Shown here: piece by piece, positions 1 to 8,528 of the stretch
Numbering within the stretch: the stretch's first letter is position 1
Layout: each line of letters opens with the position of its first letter
Assembly (NCBI GenBank): GCA_046331705.1
Contig: JAXLQJ010000009.1
Coordinates: 124,001 to 188,000, forward strand
Direction of reading: 5' to 3'
Source of the DNA: JADJOY01 sp046331705 [NCBI: bacterium]
GTDB taxonomy: Bacteria; JADJOY01
DNA length: 64,000 nt
Notes under the pieces: model-generated
Database searches by the model: none
What the model was told of the DNA's origin: nothing
The model's input: only the letters and a program-made list of their open reading frames with translations
Program-made: the position numbers and the translations under genes

Positions 1-50
1 CGCCGCAGGGCGTCCAGCACCGCGCGCTCGGTCACGGCATCCGCGCTCAT
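1..50 (-). CDS. N-terminus of a truncated gene, possibly Mrp/NBP35-type Fe-S carrier ATPase
   Basis: Only the first 16 complete codons are in the window, reading MSADAVTERAVLDALR. A clear Shine-Dalgarno sequence (AGGAGAG) stands 6 bases before the ATG, which makes the start credible. The pattern of a short lead followed by 'VTE.AVLDALR' resembles the DUF59-type N-terminus of Mrp/ApbC P-loop ATPases, which carry Fe-S clusters in the cytoplasm. The catalytic domain lies outside the window, so the family call is a guess from a very short piece. The gene is divergent from the GTPase-like gene, with about 170 bases between the two starts. Confidence 0.35.
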   Translation of the reverse strand, partial: MSADAVTERAVLDALR

Positions 51-126
51 GTCTCCACTCTCCTGGAAGGAAATCGTCCCGTCGACGATCGAACGCGCAC
101 CATAACCTCCCGATCCGCGCGCGGCC

Positions 127-156
127 TTGTTTCGCGTGTTTCACAAGCTGTAGGTT
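127..156 (+). promoter_or_regulatory. Possible sigma-70-type promoter of the GTPase-argF-arcC operon
   Basis: TTGTTT and TAGGTT are separated by 18 bases, in one of the few AT-richer patches of the divergent intergenic region. The downstream start codon is 65 bases away. The match to consensus is only moderate, so this is a candidate. Confidence 0.25.
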
Positions 157-220
157 GCAGCGAGCGACGCTCCCGCGGCCCGCGCTGCAGCGCGGCACCG
201 CGGCGTCGCCGCCAGCGCCC

Positions 221-1600
221 ATGGCGACGGATCCCCAGCCCCAGCGCCGCCGGCGCGTGCTGATCGCCGGTGCGGCGGGACGCGACTTCCACGACTTCAA
301 CGTGGTGTTCCGGGACGATCCGGCCGTCGAGGTCGTCGCGTTCACGGCGGCGCAGATTCCCGGGATCGCCGGGCGCCGCTACCCCGCGAGCCTCGCCGGG
401 CCGCTCTATCCCGACGGTCTCCCCATCGAGGACGAGTCGCGGCTCGCCGAGCTCTGCCGCGAGCACGTCGTCGACGAGGTGATCTTCGCCTACAGCGACG
501 TCAGCCACGCCCACGTCATGCACGTGGCGTCGCGCGCGCTCGCTTCGGGCGCGGACTTCGGCCTGCTCGGCCCGCGCCGCACCCAGCTCGCGTCGCGGCG
601 GCCGGTCATCGCCGTGAGCGCCGTGCGCACGGGTTGCGGCAAGTCGCAGACCGCGCGCTGGCTCGGGAGGCGATTGCGCGCTCACGGGCTCGCGGTCGCG
701 GTGCTTCGCCATCCGATGCCCTACGGCGAGCTGGCGGCGGAGCGGGTGCAGCGCTTCGCCACCCCCGCCGACCTGGACGCCGCGCGTTGCACGCTGGAGG
801 AACGCGAGGAATACGAGCCCCACCTCGAGAACGGTCACGTGGTGTTCGCGGGAGTCGACTACGCGGCGATCCTGGCGGCCGCCGAGCGCGAGGCGCAGGT
901 CATCGTCTGGGACGGAGGCAACAACGATTTCCCGCTGGTCGCTCCGGATCTCCACGTGGTTCTCGCCGATGCCCTGCGGCCCGATCAGCTCACGACGCAC
1001 CACCCTGGCGAGGCGGTGGCACGGATGGCCGACGTGCTCGTGATCGCCAAGAGCGACGCCGCGGCGCCCGCCGACGTGGCACGGCTCGCGGCGGCGCTGG
1101 GCGAGCTTCGCCCCGCGGCCCCGATCGTGCGCGCCGCCTCGCCGGTGGTGCTCGCGGAATCCGAGCGCGCCCGCGGACGTCGCGTGATCGTCGTGGAGGA
1201 CGGCCCCACGCTCACCCACGGTGGCGCATCGTACGGCGCCGGCTACGTCGCGGCCCGCGCGTCCGGTGCCCTCGAGATCGTCGACCCGCGCGAGTCGGCC
1301 ACCCCGGCGGTGCGCGCGATCTTCGACCGTTACCCGCACATCGGCTGCGTGCTGCCGGCGGTCGGCTACGACGAGGCGCAGCGCGAGGCGCTGGCACGGA
1401 CCATCGCCCGCTCCCGCGCCGAGATCGTCGTCTCCGGCACGCCCATCGATCTCGCCGGCGTGATCCACGTACCGCAACCGGTGCTGCGCGCCCGTTACGA
1501 ATACGCCGACGCCGGCGAGCCCACCCTCGGCTCGTTCGTCGACGCCTTTCTGGAACGCGCGCGGGCGCGGATGGACGGCGCCGCGGAGGGATCGTGCTGA
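221..1600 (+). CDS. Cyclic 2,3-diphosphoglycerate synthetase-like P-loop GTPase/ATPase
   Basis: This 459-residue cytoplasmic protein resembles the COG2403 family, which includes archaeal cyclic 2,3-diphosphoglycerate synthetase. A Rossmann-like N-terminal domain (VLIAGAAGRDFHDFN near residue 12) is followed by a P-loop (AVRTGCGKS, Lys141) and an acidic WDGGNNDFP stretch typical of the family. I chose the ATG directly before the conserved domain; an in-frame ATG 66 bases upstream would add a low-complexity leader. The gene overlaps the start of argF by 7 bases and heads an argF-arcC operon, so a role in carbamoyl-phosphate or phosphate-anhydride metabolism is more plausible than thermoprotectant synthesis. 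That role is inferred from context only; the substrate is unknown. Confidence 0.75.
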   Translation: MATDPQPQRRRRVLIAGAAGRDFHDFNVVFRDDPAVEVVAFTAAQIPGIAGRRYPASLAGPLYPDGLPIEDESRLAELCREHVVDEVIFAYSDVSHAHVMHVASRALASGADFGLLGPRRTQLASRRPVIAVSAVRTGCGKSQTARWLGRRLRAHGLAVAVLRHPMPYGELAAERVQRFATPADLDAARCTLEEREEYEPHLENGHVVFAGVDYAAILAAAEREAQVIVWDGGNNDFPLVAPDLHVVLADALRPDQLTTHHPGEAVARMADVLVIAKSDAAAPADVARLAAALGELRPAAPIVRAASPVVLAESERARGRRVIVVEDGPTLTHGGASYGAGYVAARASGALEIVDPRESATPAVRAIFDRYPHIGCVLPAVGYDEAQREALARTIARSRAEIVVSGTPIDLAGVIHVPQPVLRARYEYADAGEPTLGSFVDAFLERARARMDGAAEGSC

Positions 1601-2535
1601 AGGATCTGTTGCGCAGCGCGGATCTCGCACCTTCGGACCTCGCGTACCTCCTCGAGCTCGCCCTCGCCTTCAAGGCCGCGCCGCGCCGGGCGGCACCGCT
1701 CGAGCGCGACACCGTGGTCCTCTACTTCAACAAGCCGTCCACCCGTACCCGCATCTCGTTCGAGACGGCGGTGGCCAGGCTCGGCGGCACGCCCATCGGA
1801 GTGGGCGCGAACGACCTCCAGCTCGGCCGCGGCGAGACCATCGAGGACACCGCGCGCGTCGTGAGCCGCTACGCCCGCGCCTTCGTGATCCGCACCTACT
1901 CCGACGACGACGTCCGTCGCTTCGCCACCGCGGCCACGATCCCGGTCGTCAACGCGCTGACCGACCTCCACCATCCGTGCCAGAGCCTCGCCGATCTGCT
2001 GACGTTGCACGAACGCTTTGGCTCGCTCCGAGGCCGGCGGCTCGCATACGTGGGCGCGGGGAACAACGTCGCGCACAGCTTGCTCGAGGCGGGCGCGTTG
2101 GCTGGGCTCGAGGTGCGTGTCGGCACGCCGGGGCGATACCCGCCGGACCCGGAGATCGTCCGCGAGGCGCGTCGCATCGCCGCGATCACCGGCGGCGCCA
2201 TCGTGGTCACCGAGGATGCCCAGGAAGCCGTCGCCAGCGCGGACGCCGTCTACACCGACGTGTGGATGTCGATGAACGATCCCGCCGCCGAACGAGCCGA
2301 GCGGCTCGCGGCGCTGGCGCCGTTCCAAGTCGACGCCGCGCTCCTCGAACGCGCCGCGCCCCACGCGATCTTCATGCATTGCCTTCCCGACCATCGCGGC
2401 GAAGAGGTCACGGCGGAGGTGGTCGACGGGCCGCGCTCGGTGGTCTTCGACCAGGCCGAGAACCGCCTCCACACCGCGATGGCGATCCTCGACGCGTTGC
2501 TCGCGGGTGCGCTCGAAGGGCGAGCGGCGCGCTGA
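1594..2535 (+). CDS. argF: Ornithine carbamoyltransferase
   Basis: This 313-residue enzyme catalyses the reversible conversion of ornithine plus carbamoyl phosphate to citrulline plus phosphate. The carbamoyl-phosphate loop STRTR (residues 49-53), the HPCQ motif and the C-terminal HCLP motif are all present, and the length is normal. The start is a GTG preceded by GGAGGG and lies inside the end of the GTPase-like gene. Carbamate kinase follows 9 bases later. That pairing, opposite an ornithine-degradation operon, favours a catabolic role: citrulline phosphorolysis yields carbamoyl phosphate for ATP formation and ornithine for breakdown. An anabolic role in arginine synthesis cannot be excluded. 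The residue after HCLP is Asp, where Ala is common. Confidence 0.92.
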   Translation: MLKDLLRSADLAPSDLAYLLELALAFKAAPRRAAPLERDTVVLYFNKPSTRTRISFETAVARLGGTPIGVGANDLQLGRGETIEDTARVVSRYARAFVIRTYSDDDVRRFATAATIPVVNALTDLHHPCQSLADLLTLHERFGSLRGRRLAYVGAGNNVAHSLLEAGALAGLEVRVGTPGRYPPDPEIVREARRIAAITGGAIVVTEDAQEAVASADAVYTDVWMSMNDPAAERAERLAALAPFQVDAALLERAAPHAIFMHCLPDHRGEEVTAEVVDGPRSVVFDQAENRLHTAMAILDALLAGALEGRAAR

Positions 2536-2544
2536 GCGGACGCG

Positions 2545-3447
2545 ATGCGACTGGTGGCGGCACTGGGCGGCAACGCGCTCGCGCGGCGCGGTGAGCCGCT
2601 CGAGGTGCCGCTGCAGCGCGCTCACGTGCGCGACGCAGCGCGCGCGTTGGCGCCGCTGGCCCGCGCCCACCAGCTGGTGGTGACCCACGGCAACGGCCCG
2701 CAAGTGGGCCTGCTCGCGCTGCAGGCGCGCGCCGCGGTGGAATCGCGGGACTGGCCGCTCGACGTGCTGAGCGCCGAGAGCGAGGGGCTGATCGGATACC
2801 TGATCGAGCAGGAGCTCGCCGCGGTGCTGCCCGATCGCGAGATCGCGACGTTGCTCACGCTGGTGGAGGTCGAGCGCGACGACCCGGCCTTCGCGCACCC
2901 CACCAAACCGATCGGGCCGGGCTACGACGAAGCGGAAGCCGCGCGGCTGGCGGAGCGTTACGGCTTCGCGCTCGCGCGCGACGGCGAGCACTTTCGGCGC
3001 GTGGTCGCCTCGCCCGAGCCGCGGCGGATCCGCGAGCTGGGGACGATCCGGCTGCTGCTCGAGGCGGGCGTCATCGTGGTGTGCACCGGTGGCGGCGGCA
3101 TCCCGGTCGCGGTGACCGCGAGCGGCGGGCTCGAGGGAGTCGAGGCGGTGATCGACAAGGACCTGTCCGCGGCGTTGCTCGCGCAGGGCCTCGACGCCGA
3201 CGCGCTGCTGCTGCTCACCGACGTCGATGCGGTCTACGACGACTGGGAGGGCGCGCGCCGCACGCCGCTCGGCTCGGTCCGCGCCGCCGAGCTGCGCGCG
3301 CGGCGCTACGCGGAGGGCTCCATGGCACCCAAGGTCGAAGCGGTGTGCCGCTTCGTCGAGCGCACCGGCCGATGGGCCGCGATCGGCGCCCTCGAGAGCG
3401 CGGAGGCGATCCTCGCCGGCCGCGCCGGCACCCGCGTCATCCCCTGA
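2545..3447 (+). CDS. arcC: Carbamate kinase
   Basis: This 300-residue amino-acid-kinase-fold enzyme transfers phosphate between carbamoyl phosphate and ADP, giving ATP, ammonia and CO2 in the catabolic direction. Family marks are the N-terminal LGGNAL loop, a mid-protein CTGGGGIPV loop, KDLSAALLA, and the DVDAVYDDW and GSMAPKVEA nucleotide-site motifs. The length matches ArcC. It is the last gene of the operon with argF. Its stop overlaps the stop of the convergent ornithine racemase gene by 11 bases. No arginine deiminase is visible in the window, so the source of citrulline is unknown. Confidence 0.95.
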   Translation: MRLVAALGGNALARRGEPLEVPLQRAHVRDAARALAPLARAHQLVVTHGNGPQVGLLALQARAAVESRDWPLDVLSAESEGLIGYLIEQELAAVLPDREIATLLTLVEVERDDPAFAHPTKPIGPGYDEAEAARLAERYGFALARDGEHFRRVVASPEPRRIRELGTIRLLLEAGVIVVCTGGGGIPVAVTASGGLEGVEAVIDKDLSAALLAQGLDADALLLLTDVDAVYDDWEGARRTPLGSVRAAELRARRYAEGSMAPKVEAVCRFVERTGRWAAIGALESAEAILAGRAGTRVIP

Positions 3448-4510
3448 CGGGGCGCTTCGCGAGATACGGGGACGTCATGGCGGCGAGCAAGGCCGCGTAG
3501 CTCGGGACGAACGCCAGGAAATCGCCGACCTTCACCGGCGGCGCGATCGCCGTCACGTCCACGATCAGGTAATCGCTCGACGCGCCCAGCACACGCGCCC
3601 GCGAATCGACCGGTGTGAGCCCTTCCGGGTCGACGTCCTCGCGACCGATGTCGAGGAGCGCGCGGATCCGGTCGCCGGCGTCGACGAAATGGGGCACGTG
3701 GCCGAACGCGTCTTGCGCCGGCTCGCCGATCGGCAGCGACGGCTTCTCCTTCAGCTCGATCACCTCGGCCTGGATCTCGAACGCGTCCTGCGACGTGCCC
3801 GGCCAGGCGCGGCGATGAAGCGTCTCCCTGCCGAGCAAGATCGCCTCGCCGACGCGGAGGTGGTTGATGCGCGCCGGCATCCCGCCGGCGGCGATCAGCT
3901 CGAGGGCGCTCGAGTTGCCACCCGACACGTACGTCAGCGCGAGCCCGAAGGTCCGCTCCACCTCGTCCGCGAGTGCCACGAGCCGCGCCATGTTCTCGCG
4001 GGTCGGCGCGACTCCGCCGAAGCACGTCAGGTTGGCCCCCACGCCGACGATTCGCACCCCGGCGAGCTGCAGCGCCTCTCGCGTGAACCGCGTCAGGTCG
4101 TCGGGCCAGATCCCCTCGCGCAGGTCACCGAGGTCCACCATCAGCACCACGTCGTGGCGCCGCCCCCGCCGCAGCGCCGCCGCCGACAACCCGGCGAGCA
4201 CGTCCAGCTCGGAGTCGAGGCTCACGTCGACGGCATCCACGACGTGCTCCACCGCGGAGAGCGGCGGCACGCGCAGCAGCAGGAATCGCGCGCGGACACC
4301 AGCGCGGCGCAACCGCAGCACGTTCTCGAGGCGCGACTCACCGATCTCGACCACCCCACCGCTCAGCATCGCCCGGGCCACGTCGGGATCGCCGCAGGTG
4401 CACTTGGTGACTCCCGCGACGGAGATCCCCCGGCGCGCGCAGTCCGCGACGATGGCGCGCGCGTTGGCCTCGATCTTGGCGAGATCGAAGCGCACGAAGG
4501 GCTCAGCCAT
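3437..4510 (-). CDS. orr: Ornithine racemase (Alr-fold, PLP-dependent)
   Basis: This 357-residue PLP enzyme of the alanine-racemase fold type III should interconvert L- and D-ornithine, supplying the D-ornithine required by the aminomutase. The Schiff-base lysine lies in GVTKC (Lys36), and SGGNSSAL and INHLRVGEAIL match the phosphate-binding region of the ornithine racemase/YhfX branch. The assignment rests on this branch and on the operon: the gene overlaps the end of the glmL-like gene by 8 bases and is last in the ord-to-orr unit. In clostridial clusters orr comes first, so the gene order differs here. Specificity is inferred from context. Confidence 0.85.
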   Translation of the reverse strand: MAEPFVRFDLAKIEANARAIVADCARRGISVAGVTKCTCGDPDVARAMLSGGVVEIGESRLENVLRLRRAGVRARFLLLRVPPLSAVEHVVDAVDVSLDSELDVLAGLSAAALRRGRRHDVVLMVDLGDLREGIWPDDLTRFTREALQLAGVRIVGVGANLTCFGGVAPTRENMARLVALADEVERTFGLALTYVSGGNSSALELIAAGGMPARINHLRVGEAILLGRETLHRRAWPGTSQDAFEIQAEVIELKEKPSLPIGEPAQDAFGHVPHFVDAGDRIRALLDIGREDVDPEGLTPVDSRARVLGASSDYLIVDVTAIAPPVKVGDFLAFVPSYAALLAAMTSPYLAKRPVRG

Positions 4511-5888
4511 CGCGCGCTCCGCTGGCGACGGCCGCGCTCACGCCCAGGCTCTCGAGCACCAGCGCGCGGGCGGCCTCCGGATGGTGGGTGGCCATCACCC
4601 CCGCGGCCGCCATCACGTAGTGGCGATCGATCGCCACGCGCACGTCCTCGGGCGGCAACCGTTTTCGGCCGCGTGGATCACGACGAAACGCCGCGAGGGT
4701 CTCGGCGCCACCGTCGAGACGCGTGAGCGCTCCGCCCGTTCCGACGAGCCACCGCGCGGAGCTCAGGTCGCGCCCCTCGATCACCTCGACGGCGCCGCGC
4801 GCACCCCACTCCGTCCGGCGCTCGCCGGCATGCCGCCAGAGCGCCTCGTCGACGGCGATTCGCGTGAGGCGCTTTGCGAGCACACGCTCGATGGGCGTCG
4901 TGGGGAGCGCCGCGAGCGCCGTCAGCTCGAAGCGCTCGGCGGGCGCCGCCGCCACCGTGCCCGCAGCGCTGACGAACACGCCCAGATCGCCTTCGACGGT
5001 GCGCTTCGCACGCGGCTCGGGCGCCGCGGCGACCACGCCCGGCGGCCGGGGCGCGTCGTCGATCACCGAGCACACGTCGGTGGTTGCGCCGCCGACGTCG
5101 ACCACGACCAGATCGCCGAGCACCGCGGCGAGGAGCTCGGTGGCCGCGAGCACCGCCGCGGGAGTCGGCACCAGATCCCCGCCGAGCCGCGCGCGCACGG
5201 CATCCATGCCCGGCGCCAGGATCACGTGACGCGCGAACAGGTCCTGGATGGCGCGGCGGGCCGGCCCCATCTCCAGCCGGTCCAGGCTCGGGTAGACGTT
5301 CTCGGTCACGATCAGGTTCACACCGGATTCCGCGAAGATCTTCTCCACCGTGCCGCGCACCGCACGGTTGCCCGCGAACACCACCGGCGCGAACGCGCCG
5401 AGCGAGGCCAGCGCCCGCGCGTTGGCGATCACCTGATCGCGCTCGCCGCCGTCCACACCGCCCGCAAGCAGGATCACGCTCGGCCGCTGGCGCGCGATCG
5501 CAGCGAGATCGTCGGCATCCAAGGCACCCGCGGTGGCGAGGACCACCCGCGCGCCCGCGCCGAGCGAGGCCTCCCGCGCGGCGCGCAAGGTCATGTCCGT
5601 GGTCAGCCCGTGGACCGTCATCCGGAGCCCACCCGCTGCCGACGCGCAGGCCAAGAGGGGCGCACCACGGACGTCGATGCCCTCGTCGTCGAAGCCCGCG
5701 ATCGCGCGGTCGAGACCCACACCCACGTCGCCCTCGGCCACCGTCGTTGCCGCCGCGGCTTGGCCGAGGAACCGCACGTTCGCGCCGCGCTCGACGCCGA
5801 AGAAGGCGCTCACCTTGGTGAGGGTGCTGCCGATGTCGGCCACCAGCAGCTCGGCGCGCGAGCGAGCATCGGGTAGCGACGTTTCCAT
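4503..5888 (-). CDS. glmL: GlmL/MutL-family ASKHA ATPase, probable aminomutase reactivating factor
   Basis: This 461-residue protein of the glutamate-mutase MutL family has an actin/Hsp70-like ATPase fold. The two phosphate motifs are visible: VADIGSTLTK (Asp18) and VVDVGGATTDVC in the middle. Relatives sit next to base-off B12 aminomutases and are thought to exchange damaged cobalamin using ATP. It lies between oraE and orr, which fits reactivation of the ornithine aminomutase. I chose the ATG at the upper end; a GTG immediately before it is equally readable. No strong Shine-Dalgarno is present, and a perfect hairpin ends about 15 bases before the start, which may affect translation. The mechanism in this family is inferred. 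Confidence 0.85.
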   Translation of the reverse strand: METSLPDARSRAELLVADIGSTLTKVSAFFGVERGANVRFLGQAAAATTVAEGDVGVGLDRAIAGFDDEGIDVRGAPLLACASAAGGLRMTVHGLTTDMTLRAAREASLGAGARVVLATAGALDADDLAAIARQRPSVILLAGGVDGGERDQVIANARALASLGAFAPVVFAGNRAVRGTVEKIFAESGVNLIVTENVYPSLDRLEMGPARRAIQDLFARHVILAPGMDAVRARLGGDLVPTPAAVLAATELLAAVLGDLVVVDVGGATTDVCSVIDDAPRPPGVVAAAPEPRAKRTVEGDLGVFVSAAGTVAAAPAERFELTALAALPTTPIERVLAKRLTRIAVDEALWRHAGERRTEWGARGAVEVIEGRDLSSARWLVGTGGALTRLDGGAETLAAFRRDPRGRKRLPPEDVRVAIDRHYVMAAAGVMATHHPEAARALVLESLGVSAAVASGARDG

Positions 5889-5903
5889 CACGTTTCACCG
5901 CAA

Positions 5904-5929
5904 GCTCGATCGGTCCTGACCGATCGAGC
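5904..5929. repeat. 26-bp perfect palindrome between oraE and glmL
   Basis: GCTCGATCGGTC and its exact reverse complement are separated by only CT. The element fills part of the 77-base gap between the oraE stop and the glmL start. As RNA it makes a 10-12 bp stem without a following U-tract, so it could be an attenuator, an RNA processing/stabilising hairpin or a protein-binding operator. A second, imperfect GC-rich hairpin lies just upstream on the transcript (about 5930-5962). Confidence 0.85.
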
Positions 5930-5965
5930 CGAGCGCCCGCGGCGAGTTGCTCCGCGGCGCGCTGC

Positions 5966-8164
5966 TCACCCCCGCGTCTCCCGCGCCCGCAACGAGCGCA
6001 CCACGAAGCTCGCCACCTCGTGCCCGCGCGTGCCGCGACCGAAACCCGCGTCCATGCCAGCCCCGCGCGCCAGCTCGTCGCTGACCTGCGTGCCGCCCGC
6101 GACCAGCAACAAGCGCGCGCGCAGCCCGCGTTCCACGGCGAGATCCGCGAGGCGCCGCATCTCGCGCCGGTGGACTTCGCCGTGGCTCAAGATCGTCGAC
6201 ACCAGCACCGCGCACGCGCGGGTCTCGACCGCCGCATCGAGCAGCTTGCCCACCGGCACCGAGGTACCGAGGTCGTGACACCGGAATCCGAAACGCTCCA
6301 GGCCGCCGTGCTTGATGTCGAGGATCTCGCGCAATCCCACCGAGTGCTCGTCCTGGCCCACCGTGCCGCCGACCACCACCAGCGAGCGCGCCCGGACGAA
6401 CGATTCGATCTCCCGCGCATCCAAGAGCATCGGCCGCTCGGGCAGGCGCAGCTCGCCGCGCTTCACTGCGAAGCGCAATCGGCCCTTGATCTCGAACACG
6501 CTCCCTTCGGCGGGATGGAGCACGCGTCTGCTGAGCACCGCGGCCCCTTCGAGCCCCATGCGCTCCACCATCGCGAGCGCGGCCGCCTCGGCCAGCTCCG
6601 GTGCTTCGGGAACGAGCACCGTCACGCATACCACCGAGTCGTTCGCGTGCTCGACCTCGGGGCGAATCTCTCCTCGCGCTCGATCCGCCCGTACCGCCGC
6701 CAAGCGCCGCGTGACGCAATCGCCATCGTCGAGCTCGTCCAGGTACTGGATGCGCTCGGGGTTGCAGAGCGTGCAGCCGCCGTAGTCGCTGCACGCACCG
6801 GCGGGGTAGACGTTGTCGCCGAAGTGGCTGCACACGGGCGCGCCGTAGCCCGGATCGCGACGCACCACCGTGCCGGCGCCGACGCCGCGCCCGGGCTCGC
6901 GCACGATGCCGTCTCCCCGGCGTTCGGGAAAGAAGCCCGAGTCCACGAACTCGCCGCGCGCCACCGCCGCCGGATAGCCGCCCGCGCGCTCGATCTCCTC
7001 GAGAAACAGCACGGCGCGCTCGATCAGCTCGCGCGCGGTGACGCCCAGCGGGCCGTCGCGGCGGATCGTCACCAGCTCGCTCAGCCCATCGAGCCCGATG
7101 AGGGTCTGACGCGTGGCGTCCACCGCCGCGACGGTGTTCAGGTGCCACGGCACGTTCCGCCCTTCGTCGGGCGTGATGGTGCTCTGCACGTCCGCGGAGG
7201 TGAGCCGCGACACGAGCGTGTCGAGGACGTGGGTGACGGTCGCTTCCGCGGTATCGGCCTCGATGTAGCGGGTGTTCTGCTGGGCGCGAAAGCGAAAGCC
7301 GTGGAAGAGCTCGCGCAGCGCCACCGCGTACGGCAGATCGAGGCGCAACTTCGGCGCCGGCGGCGCGGTCGGCGGCACCGTCGAGAGCGCGATGCGCTCG
7401 CGTGGCAAGCCCGCCGCCAGCGAGAACGCGGCATTCACGGCGTGCTGCACGAAGAGCTCGGGCGTGACCTTCCACGCCTCCTTGGCGGTGGCGTTGGCGT
7501 TGTGGGCGCCGTCGATCTGCAAGAGCCCGCCGTCGGCGAGGATGCGCTTGGATTCGGCGGCGTCCACGAACGAGCGGCGGAGATCGATGTTGCGGTAGAG
7601 CACGTTGTACTGGGGGTCTTGGTGCGCGCCCGCCACGCCCTCCTCGACGAACAGCACCGCCATCTCCGGTCCGGCGAGCCCGCTCACGTACGAGTGCAGA
7701 TTCAGGGGTCGACCCACCTCGTCCTCGATCCAGTCGAGCGCCTTGCGCGTGGCGCGAAGCTGCTTGCGCGTGATCGGCACGCCGCCCACGCCTTCCGGCG
7801 TGCCTTCGAGGAGGCCGTCGACGTGGGACTGGCCGGCGGTCCGAATCACCATGAGGTGGTCCGCGCCGTGCCACGCGGCCATGCGCATCCGGCGCAGGTC
7901 GTCCTCGAAGCGACCGGACGCGATCTCGGTGGTGAGCACCATCTCGCACTGCGGATCGACGTCGCCGAAATGGTGCGCGGCGGGCAACGGGATCGAGCGC
8001 GTGAGCGGCGCCGAGGTGTCGCGATACACGAAGGGACCGAGCCGCTGATCGGCGACTCGCACACGCCACGACCAGCCGCGGCGGCGTGGCCGATAGCTCG
8101 CCAGGTCGGCCAGCACCCGATCGAGATCGAGCTTCGCCTCGGGATCGAGCGGCGAAGCGCTCAT
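5966..8164 (-). CDS. oraE: D-ornithine 4,5-aminomutase, large E subunit (B12 and PLP)
   Basis: This 732-residue subunit carries out the adenosylcobalamin- and PLP-dependent 1,2-amino shift converting D-ornithine to 2,4-diaminopentanoate. A TIM-barrel-like N-terminal part is followed by a Cys-rich stretch (CSDYGGCTLC) and a C-terminal Rossmann B12 domain. The base-off cobalamin motif DEHSVG supplies His607. DIKHGG supplies Lys618, eleven residues later, the same spacing as the axial His and the PLP-binding Lys in the Clostridium sticklandii enzyme. Length matches that family. The gene begins 10 bases after oraS ends, in one operon with ord, ortA, ortB and oraS. Confidence 0.95.
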   Translation of the reverse strand: MSASPLDPEAKLDLDRVLADLASYRPRRRGWSWRVRVADQRLGPFVYRDTSAPLTRSIPLPAAHHFGDVDPQCEMVLTTEIASGRFEDDLRRMRMAAWHGADHLMVIRTAGQSHVDGLLEGTPEGVGGVPITRKQLRATRKALDWIEDEVGRPLNLHSYVSGLAGPEMAVLFVEEGVAGAHQDPQYNVLYRNIDLRRSFVDAAESKRILADGGLLQIDGAHNANATAKEAWKVTPELFVQHAVNAAFSLAAGLPRERIALSTVPPTAPPAPKLRLDLPYAVALRELFHGFRFRAQQNTRYIEADTAEATVTHVLDTLVSRLTSADVQSTITPDEGRNVPWHLNTVAAVDATRQTLIGLDGLSELVTIRRDGPLGVTARELIERAVLFLEEIERAGGYPAAVARGEFVDSGFFPERRGDGIVREPGRGVGAGTVVRRDPGYGAPVCSHFGDNVYPAGACSDYGGCTLCNPERIQYLDELDDGDCVTRRLAAVRADRARGEIRPEVEHANDSVVCVTVLVPEAPELAEAAALAMVERMGLEGAAVLSRRVLHPAEGSVFEIKGRLRFAVKRGELRLPERPMLLDAREIESFVRARSLVVVGGTVGQDEHSVGLREILDIKHGGLERFGFRCHDLGTSVPVGKLLDAAVETRACAVLVSTILSHGEVHRREMRRLADLAVERGLRARLLLVAGGTQVSDELARGAGMDAGFGRGTRGHEVASFVVRSLRARETRG

Positions 8165-8174
8165 GCGGCAGCGC

Positions 8175-8528
8175 TCATCGCGGCAGGTCCTCCCAGCCTT
8201 CGCCGCGGATCAGCGCGAGCCCCGCCTCGCGCACGGGGACACGCCACCGGCGCGCCGCCTCGAGCACCCAGCGACCGGCGCCGCCCGCGAGCCGCTCGCG
8301 CGCAGTCATCTGCTCGACGAGGGCCTTCGCCTCCACGCTCGAAAACCCCATGCGCAGGAGCACGGAACGCTCGACCGCGGGCGTGGTGTGGGTGCGTGCC
8401 TCGGCGATCAAGGGCTCGACCAGCCGCTCGACGAGATCCCAGAAGCGCGCGTGCAGCTCCGCGTCGCCGAGCGCGGCCAGGTGCGCACGCCGAATCGCGA
8501 AATCGTCTTCACGCACCGGCGAGCCCAT
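8175..8528 (-). CDS. oraS: D-ornithine 4,5-aminomutase, small S subunit
   Basis: This 117-residue partner of OraE forms the alpha2beta2 aminomutase. The sequence (REDDF..RR.HLAALGDAEL near the start, TTPAVERSVLLRMGFSS in the middle) is typical of OraS, which is usually about 120 residues. The start has a near-perfect Shine-Dalgarno (AAGGAGGT) 5 bases before the ATG, inside the end of ortB, giving a 20-base overlap. The string ATGAGCGCT is duplicated across the oraS stop and the oraE start; only the second copy is in the oraE frame. Confidence 0.92.
   Translation of the reverse strand: MGSPVREDDFAIRRAHLAALGDAELHARFWDLVERLVEPLIAEARTHTTPAVERSVLLRMGFSSVEAKALVEQMTARERLAGGAGRWVLEAARRWRVPVREAGLALIRGEGWEDLPR

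Noticed and set aside
3441-3452. CCCCTGACGGGG as a bidirectional terminator between arcC and orr
   Set aside because: Only 4-bp arms, located within both coding ends and without a U-tract.
8162-8178. Duplicate ATGAGCGCT at the oraS/oraE junction as an alternative oraE start
   Set aside because: The upstream copy is out of frame and stops after five codons.
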